This document shows, piece by piece, positions 1 through 9,737 of a DNA stretch of 64,000 nucleotides. How positions within the stretch are numbered: the first letter of the stretch is position 1; each line of letters opens with the position of its first letter. The notes under the pieces were generated by a model, which was given only the letters and a program-made list of their open reading frames with translations, did not search any database and had not been told where the DNA came from. A program made the translations under genes and the position numbers. This stretch comes from Limnobaculum allomyrinae (GTDB lineage: Bacteria > Pseudomonadota > Gammaproteobacteria > Enterobacterales > Enterobacteriaceae), in assembly GCF_016649425.1 (NCBI RefSeq), contig NZ_JADRCR010000006.1, positions 1 to 64,000 on the forward strand. The letters are read 5' to 3'.

Positions 1-280
1 GGCGGAAGGCCGTAAAGTTCGCGTGGTATCGATGCCTTGTACCGAAGTGTTTGACCGTCAGGATGCGGCTTACCGTGAATCGGTGCTGCCATCAGGCGTA
101 ACGGCACGTGTGGCGGTGGAAGCAGGTATTGCGGACTTCTGGTTCAAATACACCGGTCTGAACGGTCGCATTGTAGGCATGCGCAGCTTCGGTGAATCTG
201 CACCGGCAGAACAACTGTTTGTTGAGTTTGGCTTTACGGTTGATAACGTAGTGGCGAATGCCCGTGAGTTGTTGAAGTAA
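1..280 (+). CDS. tktA: Transketolase, C-terminal fragment (cut by window start)
   Basis: The reading frame is open from base 2 to the TAA at 278-280 and encodes about 92 residues of the transketolase C-terminal domain. Segments such as [20 protein letters not shown] and [11 protein letters not shown] match enteric TktA closely. Transketolase is a thiamine-diphosphate enzyme of the non-oxidative pentose phosphate pathway, moving two-carbon units between sugar phosphates in the cytoplasm. The catalytic N-terminal and middle domains lie outside the window. A strong intrinsic terminator follows. In E. coli-like genomes with tktA here, epd would come next, but it does not. Confidence 0.95.
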   Translation, partial: AEGRKVRVVSMPCTEVFDRQDAAYRESVLPSGVTARVAVEAGIADFWFKYTGLNGRIVGMRSFGESAPAEQLFVEFGFTVDNVVANARELLK

Positions 281-865
281 CTCTAAACATTCTTCTCATA
301 TAGTTAGATTTAAAGCCCTGATAGTGATATCAGGGCTTTTTAATTTCATAAACAGCAACTGTGAGATATTGCGTGTTACAACACATATCACATCTCAAAA
401 CCAAAATTTTTTAGTTTAACCGCATATAACCAGTAGTAATTCCGGCAGGATTTTCGTAATCTGTAGAGACATGCTGAAGCGTTTCAGTTTTTATGGTTTC
501 AGGTATAGAATAACGCTAATATTGGAACAATACCCGTGGTTTAAGGCTATCGATCCGATAGCGGTATCACAGACAGACGGCACTGTTATGATTAGAATAG
601 ACGGGTTAATCTCAACTATACTTTTCGTGTTATCATTTGCTGCAACGATTTATCCGGTATGTTAAATATTTTGATGTATAGGGCTCGTGCGCGTGTTTTG
701 TTTACCGCGAATGTCCTGTGTGATAAGTGATTTTTTGTTAAAAGTAGCAATCTTTGGTGGGACAGAGCCGGGCACTGCCGGAAAGCGTCAACCATCGGAA
801 TATATGAGTATCGGCAACGAGGCCGGGCTCAGGTAACTTTGAGAGAATTAACAAGAGGATTCACA
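281..865. other. tktA-pgk intergenic region without epd
   Basis: After the tktA terminator there are about 520 bases before pgk with no convincing gene. In many Enterobacterales epd (erythrose-4-phosphate dehydrogenase, about 340 codons) lies between tktA and pgk; no frame here resembles it. A 64-codon frame at 471-665 with a hydrophobic end has no clear ribosome binding site and no recognisable similarity, so it is not called. The AT-rich part near 720-760 probably carries the pgk promoter, but I cannot assign hexamers with confidence. Confidence 0.6.
312..345 (+). terminator. Intrinsic terminator of tktA
   Basis: A perfect 12-bp stem (312-323 with 328-339) closes a GTGA loop and runs into a T-rich tail, 31 bases after the tktA stop. 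Confidence 0.9.
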
Positions 866-2029
866 ATGACTGTAATTAAGATGAGCGATCTGGATTTAGC
901 GGGTAAACGTGTACTTATCCGTGCAGATCTCAACGTACCAGTAAAAGATGGCAAAGTAACCTCTGATGCCCGTATCCGCGCATCTCTGCCAACTATCGAA
1001 TTAGCCTTAAAACAAGGCGCTCGTGTTATGGTAACTTCTCACCTGGGTCGTCCAACTGAAGGTGAATATAACGAAGAGTTTTCTCTGTTACCGGTTGTGA
1101 ATTATCTGAAAGATGCCATTAAATCTCCGGTTCGTCTGGCTAAAGATTATCTGGATGGTGTTGACGTTGCGCAAGGCGAGTTAGTGGTTCTGGAAAACGT
1201 TCGCTTCAATAAAGGCGAAAAGAAAGACGAAGAGACGTTATCTAAGAAATATGCTGCGCTGTGTGATGTATTCGTAATGGATGCTTTTGGTACCGCTCAC
1301 CGCGCTCAGGCGTCAACTCATGGTGTAGCAAAATATGCACCGGTTGCCTGTGCAGGTCCGCTGCTTTCTGACGAGCTGGAAGCATTGGGTAAAGCGCTGG
1401 GTAACCCGGCTCGCCCAATGGTGGCTATCGTTGGTGGTTCTAAAGTATCAACCAAGCTGACTGTATTAGGTTCTCTGTCTAAGATTGCTGACCAACTGGT
1501 GGTTGGTGGTGGTATCGCGAATACCTTTATTGCGGCTCAAGGCCATAACGTGGGCAAATCACTGTATGAAGCCGATCTGATTCCTGAAGCGAAAAAACTG
1601 ATGGAAACCTGCCATATTCCGGTTCCTACCGATGTGCGTGTGGCAACTGAGTTTTCTGAAACTGCGCCAGCAACCATGAAATCTGTTGCTGACATTAAAG
1701 ATGATGAACAAGTTCTGGACTTAGGTGATGCTTCAGCTGAAGAGCTGGCAGCAATCCTGAGAAAAGCAAAAACTATCCTGTGGAATGGCCCGGTAGGCGT
1801 ATTTGAGTTCCCTAACTTCCGTAAAGGAACTGAAATCGTTGCTCAGGCTATTGCTGAGAGCGATGCATTCTCTATCGCAGGTGGTGGTGATACGTTGGCT
1901 GCGATCGATCTGTTTGGTATCGCAGATAAAATTTCTTATATCTCAACCGGTGGTGGTGCTTTCCTTGAGTTCGTTGAAGGTAAAAAACTGCCAGCAGTTG
2001 TGATGTTAGAAGAGCGTGCAAAGGGTTAA
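866..2029 (+). CDS. pgk: Phosphoglycerate kinase
   Basis: Encodes 387 residues, the usual bacterial length, and aligns with E. coli Pgk end to end. It catalyses reversible phosphate transfer between 1,3-bisphosphoglycerate and ADP in glycolysis. Visible signatures are the N-terminal substrate-binding stretch [15 protein letters not shown], the hinge-region GGSKVSTK, and the nucleotide-binding GGGDTLAA near the C-terminus. The start chosen is the ATG at 866 (MTVIKMSDL), nine codons inside the longest frame, because it matches family N-termini and has AAGAGGA just upstream. It is followed by a hairpin and then fbaA, the usual glycolytic pair. Confidence 0.98.
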   Translation: MTVIKMSDLDLAGKRVLIRADLNVPVKDGKVTSDARIRASLPTIELALKQGARVMVTSHLGRPTEGEYNEEFSLLPVVNYLKDAIKSPVRLAKDYLDGVDVAQGELVVLENVRFNKGEKKDEETLSKKYAALCDVFVMDAFGTAHRAQASTHGVAKYAPVACAGPLLSDELEALGKALGNPARPMVAIVGGSKVSTKLTVLGSLSKIADQLVVGGGIANTFIAAQGHNVGKSLYEADLIPEAKKLMETCHIPVPTDVRVATEFSETAPATMKSVADIKDDEQVLDLGDASAEELAAILRKAKTILWNGPVGVFEFPNFRKGTEIVAQAIAESDAFSIAGGGDTLAAIDLFGIADKISYISTGGGAFLEFVEGKKLPAVVMLEERAKG

Positions 2030-2038
2030 TTCGATAAG

Positions 2039-2062
2039 ACGGGAGGCTTGCCTCCCGTTTCT
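2039..2062 (+). terminator. Hairpin with T-tract between pgk and fbaA
   Basis: A 9-bp GC-rich stem (2039-2047 with 2050-2058) with a 2-base loop is followed by TTTCTT. It may terminate part of the pgk transcripts or protect their 3' end; fbaA starts 65 bases later. Confidence 0.75.
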
Positions 2063-2126
2063 TCTATTATTTATAGGGTAAAATTATTTTATCCATCAAT
2101 AACCAATGAAAAATAGGACGAGTAGC

Positions 2127-3203
2127 ATGTCTAAAATTTTTGATTTCGTAAAACCGGGTGTTATCACTGGTGATGATGTTCAGAAAGTATTCAAAATTGC
2201 TAAAGAGAATAATTTCGCATTACCTGCAGTTAACTGCGTAGGTACTGATTCTATCAACGCGGTTATTGAAGCAGCTGCAAAAGTTCGTGCTCCGGTCATT
2301 GTTCAGTTTTCTAACGGCGGTGCTCAATTCATGGCCGGTAAGGGTATGAAACTGGAAGGTCAGGGCAATGCTATCGTTGGTTCAATCTCCGGTGCTAAAC
2401 ATGTGCATCTGGTTGCTGAACATTATGGCGTGCCAGTGATTCTGCATACTGACCACTGTGCTAAAAAATTACTGCCATGGTTAGATGGCCTGTTAGATGC
2501 CGGTGAAAAACACTTTGCAGAAACTGGTAAGCCGCTGTTCTCTTCCCATATGATCGACTTGTCAGAAGAGTCTCTGGAAGAAAACATTGAGATTTGTAGT
2601 AAATATCTGAAGCGTATGGCTAAGATTGGCATGACGCTGGAGATCGAACTGGGCTGTACCGGTGGTGAAGAAGACGGCGTGGATAACAGCCATCTGGACA
2701 ACTCTGCGCTATATACTCAGCCAGAAGATGTGGATTACGCTTACGAGAAGTTAAGTGCTATCAGCCCACGTTTCACCATTGCTGCTTCATTTGGTAACGT
2801 TCACGGTGTTTATAAGCCGGGTAACGTACAACTGACGCCAAAAATTCTGCACAACTCTCAGGAATATGTTTCCAAGAAACATAACCTGCCACACAACAGC
2901 CTGGATTTCGTATTCCACGGTGGTTCTGGCTCAACGGCAGCAGAAATTAAAGAAGCAGTTAGCTACGGTGTAGTAAAAATGAATATCGATACTGATACCC
3001 AATGGGCAACATGGGAAGGTATTCTGGAATACTACAAGAAAAATGAAGGCTACCTGCAAGGCCAACTGGGTAACCCGGAAGGTGCAGATAAACCAAACAA
3101 AAAATACTATGACCCACGCGCATGGTTACGTGCTGGTCAGGTAACCATGATTGCTCGTTTAGAAAAAGCATTCAAAGAACTGAACTGCGAAAACGTACTG
3201 TAA
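2127..3203 (+). CDS. fbaA: Class II fructose-1,6-bisphosphate aldolase
   Basis: The 358-residue product matches E. coli FbaA (359) throughout. It cleaves fructose 1,6-bisphosphate to glyceraldehyde 3-phosphate and dihydroxyacetone phosphate using zinc. HTDHC at residues 107-111 contains the catalytic Asp109 and zinc ligand His110; VFHGGSGS near residue 263 is the phosphate-binding loop. The start at 2127 (MSKIFDFV) was chosen over an in-frame ATG seven codons upstream because it is the family N-terminus. It lies downstream of pgk and ends at a strong terminator. Confidence 0.98.
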   Translation: MSKIFDFVKPGVITGDDVQKVFKIAKENNFALPAVNCVGTDSINAVIEAAAKVRAPVIVQFSNGGAQFMAGKGMKLEGQGNAIVGSISGAKHVHLVAEHYGVPVILHTDHCAKKLLPWLDGLLDAGEKHFAETGKPLFSSHMIDLSEESLEENIEICSKYLKRMAKIGMTLEIELGCTGGEEDGVDNSHLDNSALYTQPEDVDYAYEKLSAISPRFTIAASFGNVHGVYKPGNVQLTPKILHNSQEYVSKKHNLPHNSLDFVFHGGSGSTAAEIKEAVSYGVVKMNIDTDTQWATWEGILEYYKKNEGYLQGQLGNPEGADKPNKKYYDPRAWLRAGQVTMIARLEKAFKELNCENVL

Positions 3204-3227
3204 TCGTTATTGCTTTAATTGGTTGAT

Positions 3228-3260
3228 AAACACCGGTTGGAAACAGCCGGTGTTTTTTTT
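3228..3260 (+). terminator. Intrinsic terminator of fbaA
   Basis: The stem AACACCGGTTG/CAGCCGGTGTT, with one G-T pair, is followed by a run of eight T residues, about 25 bases after the fbaA stop. Confidence 0.93.
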
Positions 3261-3410
3261 ATTGGTGTAAATTTGAGATGGCCTGTTCAAAAGCTAATTG
3301 ATTATTAGCGTCACCTAATGGGTAATAAGAATTATCCATTTCTCATTATTCTCGTCACCCGTTAGTCTATCGCCCGATGCAATTTGTGAAGAGTTAAAGT
3401 GAGGAATAAC

Positions 3411-4037
3411 GTGCTGGTAGCCTATTTTCAGGGAATTATTTTAGGAATGGCAATGATTCTGCCTATTGGGCCGCAAAATGCCTTTGTGCTGTCTCAGGGA
3501 ATTCGCCGTCAATATCCGGTCATGGTGGCAGCACTCTGCGCCATTAGTGATGCTATTTTAATTTCTCTGGGCGTGTTTGGCGGTGGGGCACTATTGGCTC
3601 AGTCACCGCTGTTGTTGCAACTGGTAACCTGGGCTGGAGTAGCCTTTCTAATTTGGTACGGATGGGGGGCTTTTCGTGAGGCATTCAAACCCAATCCTGA
3701 TACCTTCAGTATCGATAACCAGACGTTGCATACGCGCTATCGCATTATTGCCACTGTTTTGGCTGTCACCTGGTTAAATCCACACGTCTATCTGGATACG
3801 GTAGTGGTATTAGGTAGTCTGGGGGAGCAGTTTGGTGACTTAAGGCTGTGGTTTGTTATTGGTGCGGTAACAGCTTCAATTATCTGGTTTTTCTCACTGG
3901 CACTGTTAGCGGCATGGATGGCACCCTGGCTGCAAAAGAGCCAGGCTCAGCGTGGCATCAATCTGGTGGTTGGCTCGGTAATGTGGGTGATCGCCATACA
4001 GCTGGCCAGACATGCACTTTCAGGGCTGCTTGCCTGA
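3411..4037 (+). CDS. argO: Arginine exporter ArgO (LysE family)
   Basis: Encodes 208 residues, a hydrophobic inner-membrane protein with about six predicted membrane segments. The LysE/RhtB signature [12 protein letters not shown] lies near the N-terminus, and [10 protein letters not shown] with the GxVMWxIAxQLAR C-terminus matches E. coli ArgO. Family members export L-arginine and canavanine. I chose the GTG at 3411 because it gives the family N-terminus (LVAYFQG) with GAGGA six bases upstream; a GTG at 3399 would leave no good ribosome binding site. In E. coli argO is activated by ArgP, whose gene lies two genes downstream on the other strand, which supports a conserved regulatory link. Confidence 0.95.
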   Translation: MLVAYFQGIILGMAMILPIGPQNAFVLSQGIRRQYPVMVAALCAISDAILISLGVFGGGALLAQSPLLLQLVTWAGVAFLIWYGWGAFREAFKPNPDTFSIDNQTLHTRYRIIATVLAVTWLNPHVYLDTVVVLGSLGEQFGDLRLWFVIGAVTASIIWFFSLALLAAWMAPWLQKSQAQRGINLVVGSVMWVIAIQLARHALSGLLA

Positions 4038-4179
4038 GTCAATATTCATCTTGGGTAAACAGAACGTCAGGATGTTGTAAATTCTGTTGCCATTGTTCTG
4101 GATAATTCTATCATTGATTCGGTTATACATTGATGGCGCAGATTTTGCGCCATCAGGTTATTCTTTCCGAGGAGAGTTC

Positions 4180-4896
4180 ATGAAATTAAAAGCGCTGGCG
4201 ATGGCTGCTGTGGTTGCCATGTTACCGATGACGATGCAGGCAGCAGAAGTGCCTGATGGGCCGCATATTGTAACTTCAGGTACCGGAACTATTGAAGTCA
4301 AACCGGATATGGCAACGTTACTGATCGAGGTAAAAGTATCTGACAAAGATGCTGCGGTAGCGAAAAAGCAAAACGATGAGCGTGTTGCTAAATATATGGA
4401 GTTTCTTGAGAAGAACGGTATTGCCAAAGCTGATATTGATGCGGCTAATATTCAAACCCGGTTGGAATACAACTATCCAAATAGTAACGACAGCAGCAAA
4501 GTGGTAAAAGACTATGCAGCGGTTCGTCAGGTGAAAGTGACAGTTCGTCAACTGGATAAGCTGAACACATTACTGGATGGTGCATTAAGCGCAGGTCTGA
4601 ATGAGATCCGCGATGTCACGCTGGGCGTGGCTAAAGATGACGCTTATCGTAATGAAGTGCGTAAAAAAGCGGTTGAGAATGCCAAAGTACAGGCAGAAGA
4701 GTTAGCAAAAGACTTTGGTGTTAAGCTGGGGCCGGTATTTAGCATTCGCTATCGTGCCGCTAATCCAATGCCGGTACCTATGATGCGTGCTTATAAATCT
4801 GACGCTGTCTCTGCCAGCGGTATTGACGAAACATACCAGCAGCAGAGCATCAGCTTTAACGATCAGGTCGATGTAGTATTTGATATCCAACGTTAA
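4180..4896 (+). CDS. yggE: Periplasmic SIMPL-domain protein YggE
   Basis: Encodes 238 residues with a typical Sec signal peptide (basic start, hydrophobic core, cut near MQAAE at about residue 22), so it is probably periplasmic. The rest is a SIMPL/DUF541 domain resembling E. coli YggE, linked there to lowering oxidative stress; the molecular activity is not established. The start at 4180 (MKLKALAM) has GAGGAG at 4169-4174; the longer frame upstream lacks support. It converges tightly on argP, with seven bases between stop codons. Confidence 0.93.
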   Translation: MKLKALAMAAVVAMLPMTMQAAEVPDGPHIVTSGTGTIEVKPDMATLLIEVKVSDKDAAVAKKQNDERVAKYMEFLEKNGIAKADIDAANIQTRLEYNYPNSNDSSKVVKDYAAVRQVKVTVRQLDKLNTLLDGALSAGLNEIRDVTLGVAKDDAYRNEVRKKAVENAKVQAEELAKDFGVKLGPVFSIRYRAANPMPVPMMRAYKSDAVSASGIDETYQQQSISFNDQVDVVFDIQR

Positions 4897-4903
4897 TAGC
4901 GGG

Positions 4904-5797
4904 TTAGATTTGTCTTAACACCTGACGCCCGTAGCTTAACAGGGCGTCAGTCACTCCACGCATAATCTTACTTTCTGGTGAGAAACGATGCCAGTAAAGC
5001 ATCCGACGCTGGCACAGGCCCGGTGTCAAATCCATTAACTCACCGTTAGCCAGTTCCCGCTCAATTTGCAGGTGTGGGATCATACAACAGGTGGTTCCCT
5101 GTTTTGCCAACTGCACAAAGGCTTCTGAAGAGCTAACAATGTGACAAGGTACACTGCCCGGCGGCAGGTCAAAGTTTTGCTGTAAGAACGCCTGATGCAT
5201 ATCATCCAGATGGTCAAATGCAACAGCTGGTGCTTTAAGCAATGCGGAGCGAGTCACGCCGTTAGGAAAATAGCGTTCAGCAAAGTCGGGTGATGCTACG
5301 AAGATATAGTCTAATGCCCCTAACTGATCCACCAGACAGCGCGGCAGCGCCTGAGGCTGGATACTCACTGCACCAACCACTTCCCCCAAACGTAAACGTT
5401 CCTGAGTTCGCGTTTCGTCTTCAACCTGCAGATTTAAACGAATCGGAGAATCGGATAATACGGGTTTCAGCGCCGGTAATAGCCAGGTTGCCAGACTATC
5501 GGCGTTAACAGCCAGAGAGAGCTGCAATGGAGAGTCAGCACTACCTTCATCATTAAGCCATTCATCTTCCAGTAATTCTACCTGATGTAATAACGCCAGC
5601 AGTTTTTGCCCTTGCTCTGTAGGACGGGGTGGAACGGTACGGATCAGCAGCGGCTGACCATACAGGTATTCAAGCTGTTTAATGCGTTGAGATACGGCTG
5701 ATTGTGTAATACATAATTTTTGTGCTGCACGTTCAAAACCGCGCTCACGGATAACCGCATCCAGCGCCTGAAGTACGCGATAATCTGGGCGTTTCAT
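4904..5797 (-). CDS. argP: LysR-type regulator ArgP (IciA)
   Basis: The 297-residue product begins with a LysR winged helix ([18 protein letters not shown], then the recognition helix around [14 protein letters not shown]) followed by a periplasmic-binding-like effector domain. It matches enteric ArgP, which senses arginine and lysine and controls argO and other amino-acid genes. It is transcribed away from rpiA and towards yggE/argO, the same arrangement as in E. coli. Confidence 0.96.
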   Translation of the reverse strand: MKRPDYRVLQALDAVIRERGFERAAQKLCITQSAVSQRIKQLEYLYGQPLLIRTVPPRPTEQGQKLLALLHQVELLEDEWLNDEGSADSPLQLSLAVNADSLATWLLPALKPVLSDSPIRLNLQVEDETRTQERLRLGEVVGAVSIQPQALPRCLVDQLGALDYIFVASPDFAERYFPNGVTRSALLKAPAVAFDHLDDMHQAFLQQNFDLPPGSVPCHIVSSSEAFVQLAKQGTTCCMIPHLQIERELANGELMDLTPGLCQRRMLYWHRFSPESKIMRGVTDALLSYGRQVLRQI

Positions 5798-5946
5798 TCC
5801 TAAGTATTCTCCGTTTTAATCAGACCGTCTCTCTGTCACTATGCCATACTTTTTAGATTATCGTATGTTTCTGACAGGTTTAACTGTTTAGCCTTGTGGG
5901 TTACTCTATAATAATCACATTTTTGACAGCGTAGGTAGATTTAACC

Positions 5947-6606
5947 ATGACTCAAGATGAACTGAAAAAAGCAGTCGGCTGGGCGGCTCTGAAGTATGTG
6001 CGTCCGGGAACCATTGTAGGTGTCGGAACTGGCTCAACGGCGGCGCATTTTATTGATGCATTAGGTTCAATAAAAGACCAAATCGAAGGGGCGGTTTCCA
6101 GCTCTAATGATTCAACGGCCAAACTAAAAAAATTGGGAATCCAAATTTTCGACTGTAACGATGTGGATTCGCTGGATATCTATGTTGATGGTGCCGATGA
6201 AATTAATGGTCATATGCAAATGATCAAGGGTGGGGGTGCAGCACTGACCAGAGAAAAAATTATTGCGGCGATTTCTCGGAAATTTATCTGTATTGCTGAC
6301 AGCTCTAAGCAGGTTGATATTTTGGGGGCTTTCCCGTTGCCAGTGGAAGTGATTCCTATGGCCAGAGCTTATGTTGCCAGGGAACTGGTTAAACTGGGCG
6401 GTATGCCAGAGTATCGTCAGGGTGTGGTTACTGATAATGGCAATATTATTCTGGATGTACACAATCTGAAAATTATGGACGCAGTGGCGATGGAAAATAA
6501 GATTAATAGTATCGCTGGTGTCGTAACCGTAGGATTATTTGCTAACCGCGGTGCTGATGTGGCGTTGATTGGTACCGCTGATGGTGTCAAAGTCATCGAG
6601 TCATAA
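5947..6606 (+). CDS. rpiA: Ribose-5-phosphate isomerase A
   Basis: The 219-residue protein is the constitutive RpiA, interconverting ribose 5-phosphate and ribulose 5-phosphate in the pentose phosphate pathway. Visible motifs are [11 protein letters not shown] (phosphate loop near residue 24), YVDGADEI (catalytic Asp region near 80) and [11 protein letters not shown] near 95-105. A good -10 hexamer TATAAT lies at 5907-5912 in the argP-rpiA divergent region. Length and sequence match E. coli. Confidence 0.97.
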   Translation: MTQDELKKAVGWAALKYVRPGTIVGVGTGSTAAHFIDALGSIKDQIEGAVSSSNDSTAKLKKLGIQIFDCNDVDSLDIYVDGADEINGHMQMIKGGGAALTREKIIAAISRKFICIADSSKQVDILGAFPLPVEVIPMARAYVARELVKLGGMPEYRQGVVTDNGNIILDVHNLKIMDAVAMENKINSIAGVVTVGLFANRGADVALIGTADGVKVIES

Positions 6607-6616
6607 TGATGTGATG

Positions 6617-6650
6617 CCCCGAATTTTATATAACCCTATAAAATTCGGGG
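6617..6650 (+). terminator. Perfect 14-bp hairpin after rpiA
   Basis: CCCCGAATTTTATA (6617-6630) pairs perfectly with 6637-6650 around a six-base loop, ten bases after the rpiA stop. The following sequence is A/T-rich but not a U-tract, so it may be a weak terminator or a 3'-end stabiliser. Confidence 0.55.
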
Positions 6651-6897
6651 AAATATTCAAAAATTATTACATATAATTAAAAAAATATTAATTTGGTGAT
6701 ATATGTCACACTTAGCGTTTTTGTGATGTTAACAAGCTGCCCGTCCTTATCAGAGGCAGGATAAACCACCTAAATTAAAACATTCACTTACGCCTTCTAC
6801 TGATATATAAGCAATCGATTGTATTGCTGTAACTTCTATTTTTGATATGTTGGTTAGACAGGGTCTATATAATAATCACTAGGGCAAGGTTCAGCAG

Positions 6898-8130
6898 ATG
6901 GTAAAAGTATCGTTGGAAAAAGAGAGAATTAAGTTTCTCCTGGTGGAAGGTGTTCACCAAAGTACGGTTGAGAACCTGCGTGCAGCAGGCTATACCAATA
7001 TTGAATACCATAAAGGTGCATTAGATGATGAAGAGCTGAAAGTCGCGATTCGTGATGCGCACTTTGTCGGTATTCGTTCCCGCACCCATTTAAGCGCAGA
7101 CATTCTGGCGGCAGCAGAGAAGCTGGTTGCCATTGGTTGTTTCTGTATCGGTACCAATCAGGTGGATCTGCATGCGGCAGCTAAACGTGGTATCCCTGTG
7201 TTTAACGCACCATTCTCCAATACTCGTTCCGTTGCAGAGATGGTGTTAGGGGAAATTCTACTGTTATTGCGCCGTATTCCTGAGGCTAACGCCAAAGCTC
7301 ATCGTGGTGAGTGGTGTAAGCTGGCGGTTGGCTGTTTTGAAGCCCGGGGTAAAAACCTGGGGATCATTGGTTACGGTCATATCGGAACCCAACTGGGTAT
7401 TCTGGCGGAATCTATCGGTATGAACGTAATGTTCTACGATATTGAGAACAAATTGCCACTGGGAAATGCAACTCAGGTACGTCATTTATCCGATCTGTTA
7501 AACATGAGCGATGTGGTGACGTTACACGTACCAGAAACCGCCAGCACCAAGAATATGATGGGCCATAAAGAGCTGGCGCTGATGAAGCCTGGAGCGGTGC
7601 TGATCAACGCTTCACGTGGTACGGTAGTGGATATTCCTGCGCTGTGTAGCGCATTGGAAAGTAATCATATTGCAGGAGCCGCTCTGGACGTATTCCCAAC
7701 CGAACCTGCAACCAATCAGGATCCGTTTGAATCACCATTAACCGCTTTTGATAATGTGTTAATAACGCCGCATATCGGTGGTTCGACACAGGAAGCACAG
7801 GCCAACATTGGTAATGAAGTGGCTGGCAAACTGGCGAAATATTCTGATAACGGCTCAACGCTTTCAGCGGTTAACTTCCCGGAAGTGTCCCTGCCGGCAC
7901 CAAGTGAAAATGTCAGCCGCTTACTGCATATTCATGAAAACCGCCCAGGGGTTCTGAATCAGATCAACCATATCTTTGCGGAAGAGGGCATCAACATCGC
8001 CGCTCAGTTCCTGCAAACCAATAATGATATTGGCTATGTAGTTATCGATGTGGAAACCGATCGTTCAGATGAAGCGCTGGAGCACATGAAATCGATTCAG
8101 GGCACCATTCGTGCAAGACTATTGTTCTAA
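6898..8130 (+). CDS. serA: D-3-phosphoglycerate dehydrogenase
   Basis: The 410-residue protein is identical in length to E. coli SerA. It oxidises 3-phosphoglycerate with NAD+, the first step of serine synthesis. The NAD-binding GIIGYGHIGTQLG lies near residue 155, the catalytic HIGGST near 291, and the last 80 residues (HIHENRPGVLNQIN) form the ACT domain that binds serine for feedback inhibition. A TATAAT-like -10 at 6868-6873 lies just upstream. It supplies serine for the glycine/one-carbon branch represented by gcvTHP and ygfA in the same window. Confidence 0.98.
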   Translation: MVKVSLEKERIKFLLVEGVHQSTVENLRAAGYTNIEYHKGALDDEELKVAIRDAHFVGIRSRTHLSADILAAAEKLVAIGCFCIGTNQVDLHAAAKRGIPVFNAPFSNTRSVAEMVLGEILLLLRRIPEANAKAHRGEWCKLAVGCFEARGKNLGIIGYGHIGTQLGILAESIGMNVMFYDIENKLPLGNATQVRHLSDLLNMSDVVTLHVPETASTKNMMGHKELALMKPGAVLINASRGTVVDIPALCSALESNHIAGAALDVFPTEPATNQDPFESPLTAFDNVLITPHIGGSTQEAQANIGNEVAGKLAKYSDNGSTLSAVNFPEVSLPAPSENVSRLLHIHENRPGVLNQINHIFAEEGINIAAQFLQTNNDIGYVVIDVETDRSDEALEHMKSIQGTIRARLLF

Positions 8131-8148
8131 TCGGAATCGATAATGACT

Positions 8149-8178
8149 AAGGCGGCTGATTAGCCGCCTTTATTTTGC
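8149..8178 (+). terminator. Intrinsic terminator of serA
   Basis: AAGGCGGCT (8149-8157) pairs with AGCCGCCTT (8162-8170) around a GATT loop, followed by TATTTTG. Confidence 0.85.
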
Positions 8179-8198
8179 CGTTTTGCCTGATATGATCT

Positions 8199-8786
8199 TT
8201 ACCAACGCCAGTCACGAGAGGGAGTAATAATCTCTGGCAGAGGGATATCCCAGTCTTCACAAGGTAAAGCTTCAACCTGCTGGCAGTCGTGGGCAATCCC
8301 GATGGGCCAGGAGCCGTTATTGCGCCACTGTTTTAATGTGCGATCGTAGTAGCCGCCGCCCATTCCTAAACGATTTCCCTGTGCATCAAAAGCAACCAGC
8401 GGTGTAATAATCACATCCAGCTGTGACACGGGTAAAACCGACTGAACGTTCAGCCGGGGTTCCTGAATGCCAAAAGGGTGTGAAATCATCGGGGTTTCTG
8501 GTGTGTAGTGTAAAAACAACAGATGACCAGGGCTAAAAGGGTGTAGAACCGGTAGATAAAGCGATTTATTTTGTTGCCAAAGTGCCTGAATTAATGGGCG
8601 GGTATCGATTTCACCGTCAAAAGAGAGAAACAGAGAGATGTGCTGAGCTGATTTAATTTTAGGATGTTCACACAACTTTTGGCACAGTATCTGAGCGGCT
8701 GAATGTTGTTGTTCCGGGGTTAAGTTATTGCGTTGTTGGCGAATTTTCTTTCTGAGGATTTGACGAGCGGAAATCTCAAAAGTCAT
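8199..8786 (-). CDS. ygfA: 5-formyltetrahydrofolate cyclo-ligase
   Basis: The 195-residue product has the family hallmarks: basic N-terminus with RKKIRQQRN, FDGEIDTRPL in the middle, and the phosphate-binding GNRLGMGGGYYDRTL near residue 140. It converts 5-formyl-THF to 5,10-methenyl-THF with ATP, recycling a folate by-product of serine/glycine metabolism. It lies directly downstream of 6S RNA on the same strand, the conserved ssrS-ygfA arrangement, and is probably cotranscribed with it. Confidence 0.96.
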   Translation of the reverse strand: MTFEISARQILRKKIRQQRNNLTPEQQHSAAQILCQKLCEHPKIKSAQHISLFLSFDGEIDTRPLIQALWQQNKSLYLPVLHPFSPGHLLFLHYTPETPMISHPFGIQEPRLNVQSVLPVSQLDVIITPLVAFDAQGNRLGMGGGYYDRTLKQWRNNGSWPIGIAHDCQQVEALPCEDWDIPLPEIITPSRDWRW

Positions 8787-8823
8787 ACCGGATACGCTTA
8801 TATCAAAGGATGAACAGTGAAGA

Positions 8824-9007
8824 GAGGACTCCGAGGTGCCGTCCCGGGCTGTAACCCTTGAACCCTTGGTTCAAGGTGAACATGAATTTACAGTTATCAG
8901 GCTTCCCGGACGGACCGGGCATGCACACAAATTGTAGGAATCCACATTCTGTTGGTTTGAAATATCGGCTCAGGGGACTGGCCCGATAACGCACACCTCA
9001 GAGAATT
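8824..9007 (-). ncRNA. ssrS: 6S RNA
   Basis: On the minus strand this region carries the conserved blocks of enteric 6S RNA: the 5' closing strand ATTCTCTGAG, GGGCCAGTCCCCTGAGCCGATATTTCA, the central-bubble flanks, CATGCCCGGTCCGTCCGGGAAGCC, the stem CCTTGAACCAAGGGTTCAAGG and the 3' strand CTCGGAG. Estimated length is about 184 nt, like E. coli. 6S RNA mimics an open promoter and sequesters sigma-70 RNA polymerase in stationary phase. The ends are placed by similarity only. The zapA-ssrS-ygfA context is conserved. Confidence 0.95.
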
Positions 9008-9111
9008 TTTTCAGAAACCGTACACTACGTTTTCTATGATTCTTGGTTAGTTAATCTGTTTGACCAACCACACATTAACTATAACAACATTTATGAAAGA
9101 GTATATGTGTT

Positions 9112-9441
9112 TTATTCAAATTTTGCACCCTGACGTTTCGATATCAGGTTCTGTTCGACTAAAGCTTGTTCAATTGTATGCTGCAACGTGCGGATTCGCT
9201 CTTCCATATTTTTAGCATAATCATCGGTTTTATTTTTTTCCTGCGCCAGCTCATAGCTAATATTCAGAGCGGCAATAAAAACCAACTGTTCTGTATTAGT
9301 CACGCGAGTACGAACTTTCAAGTCCTGTAAGCGTTGACTCAAGTCTTCTGCGGCCTTATTCAGAGCTTCTTTTTGCTCTGGCGGGCAGTTTACCCGTAAC
9401 GATCTGCCGAAAATTTGTAAATCTACCGGTTGTGCTGACAT
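9112..9441 (-). CDS. zapA: Cell division protein ZapA
   Basis: The 109-residue protein, identical in length to E. coli ZapA, starts at [21 protein letters not shown]. It has a small N-terminal globular region and a long C-terminal coiled coil (about 60-105) through which it tetramerises and bundles FtsZ filaments at midcell. The longest frame extends 21 codons further, but the ATG at 9441 is the family start and has a GGAAGGTGA-like site upstream. It is divergent from ygfB. Confidence 0.96.
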   Translation of the reverse strand: MSAQPVDLQIFGRSLRVNCPPEQKEALNKAAEDLSQRLQDLKVRTRVTNTEQLVFIAALNISYELAQEKNKTDDYAKNMEERIRTLQHTIEQALVEQNLISKRQGAKFE

Positions 9442-9737
9442 GTCACCTTCCTGCCGAATTTCGACCTGTGCTCTTTGTATGGAAAACCCGCAGGACCCAA
9501 TCAACTAAGAGACGAATAAATAAAACAGATATCACTAATCTAACAAACTACGGCCATTATACCAAACTATCGCTTTGTGTGGGGCGGTACCTTCAGACTA
9601 TGATTAAAAGATAGATATTCTCCTGACAAATACAGAGAGAAAGTACCTAAGATTTATGCCTTTTATGGAATCAGATCTGCGGTTGATGGTAGCATAGCAT
9701 TAACTTATCTGACCTTACCTATGGTGGTGAATCACTC

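Noticed and set aside
471-665. 64-residue frame with a hydrophobic C-terminus in the tktA-pgk gap
   Set aside because: No ribosome binding site, no similarity recognised, and it does not resemble Epd.
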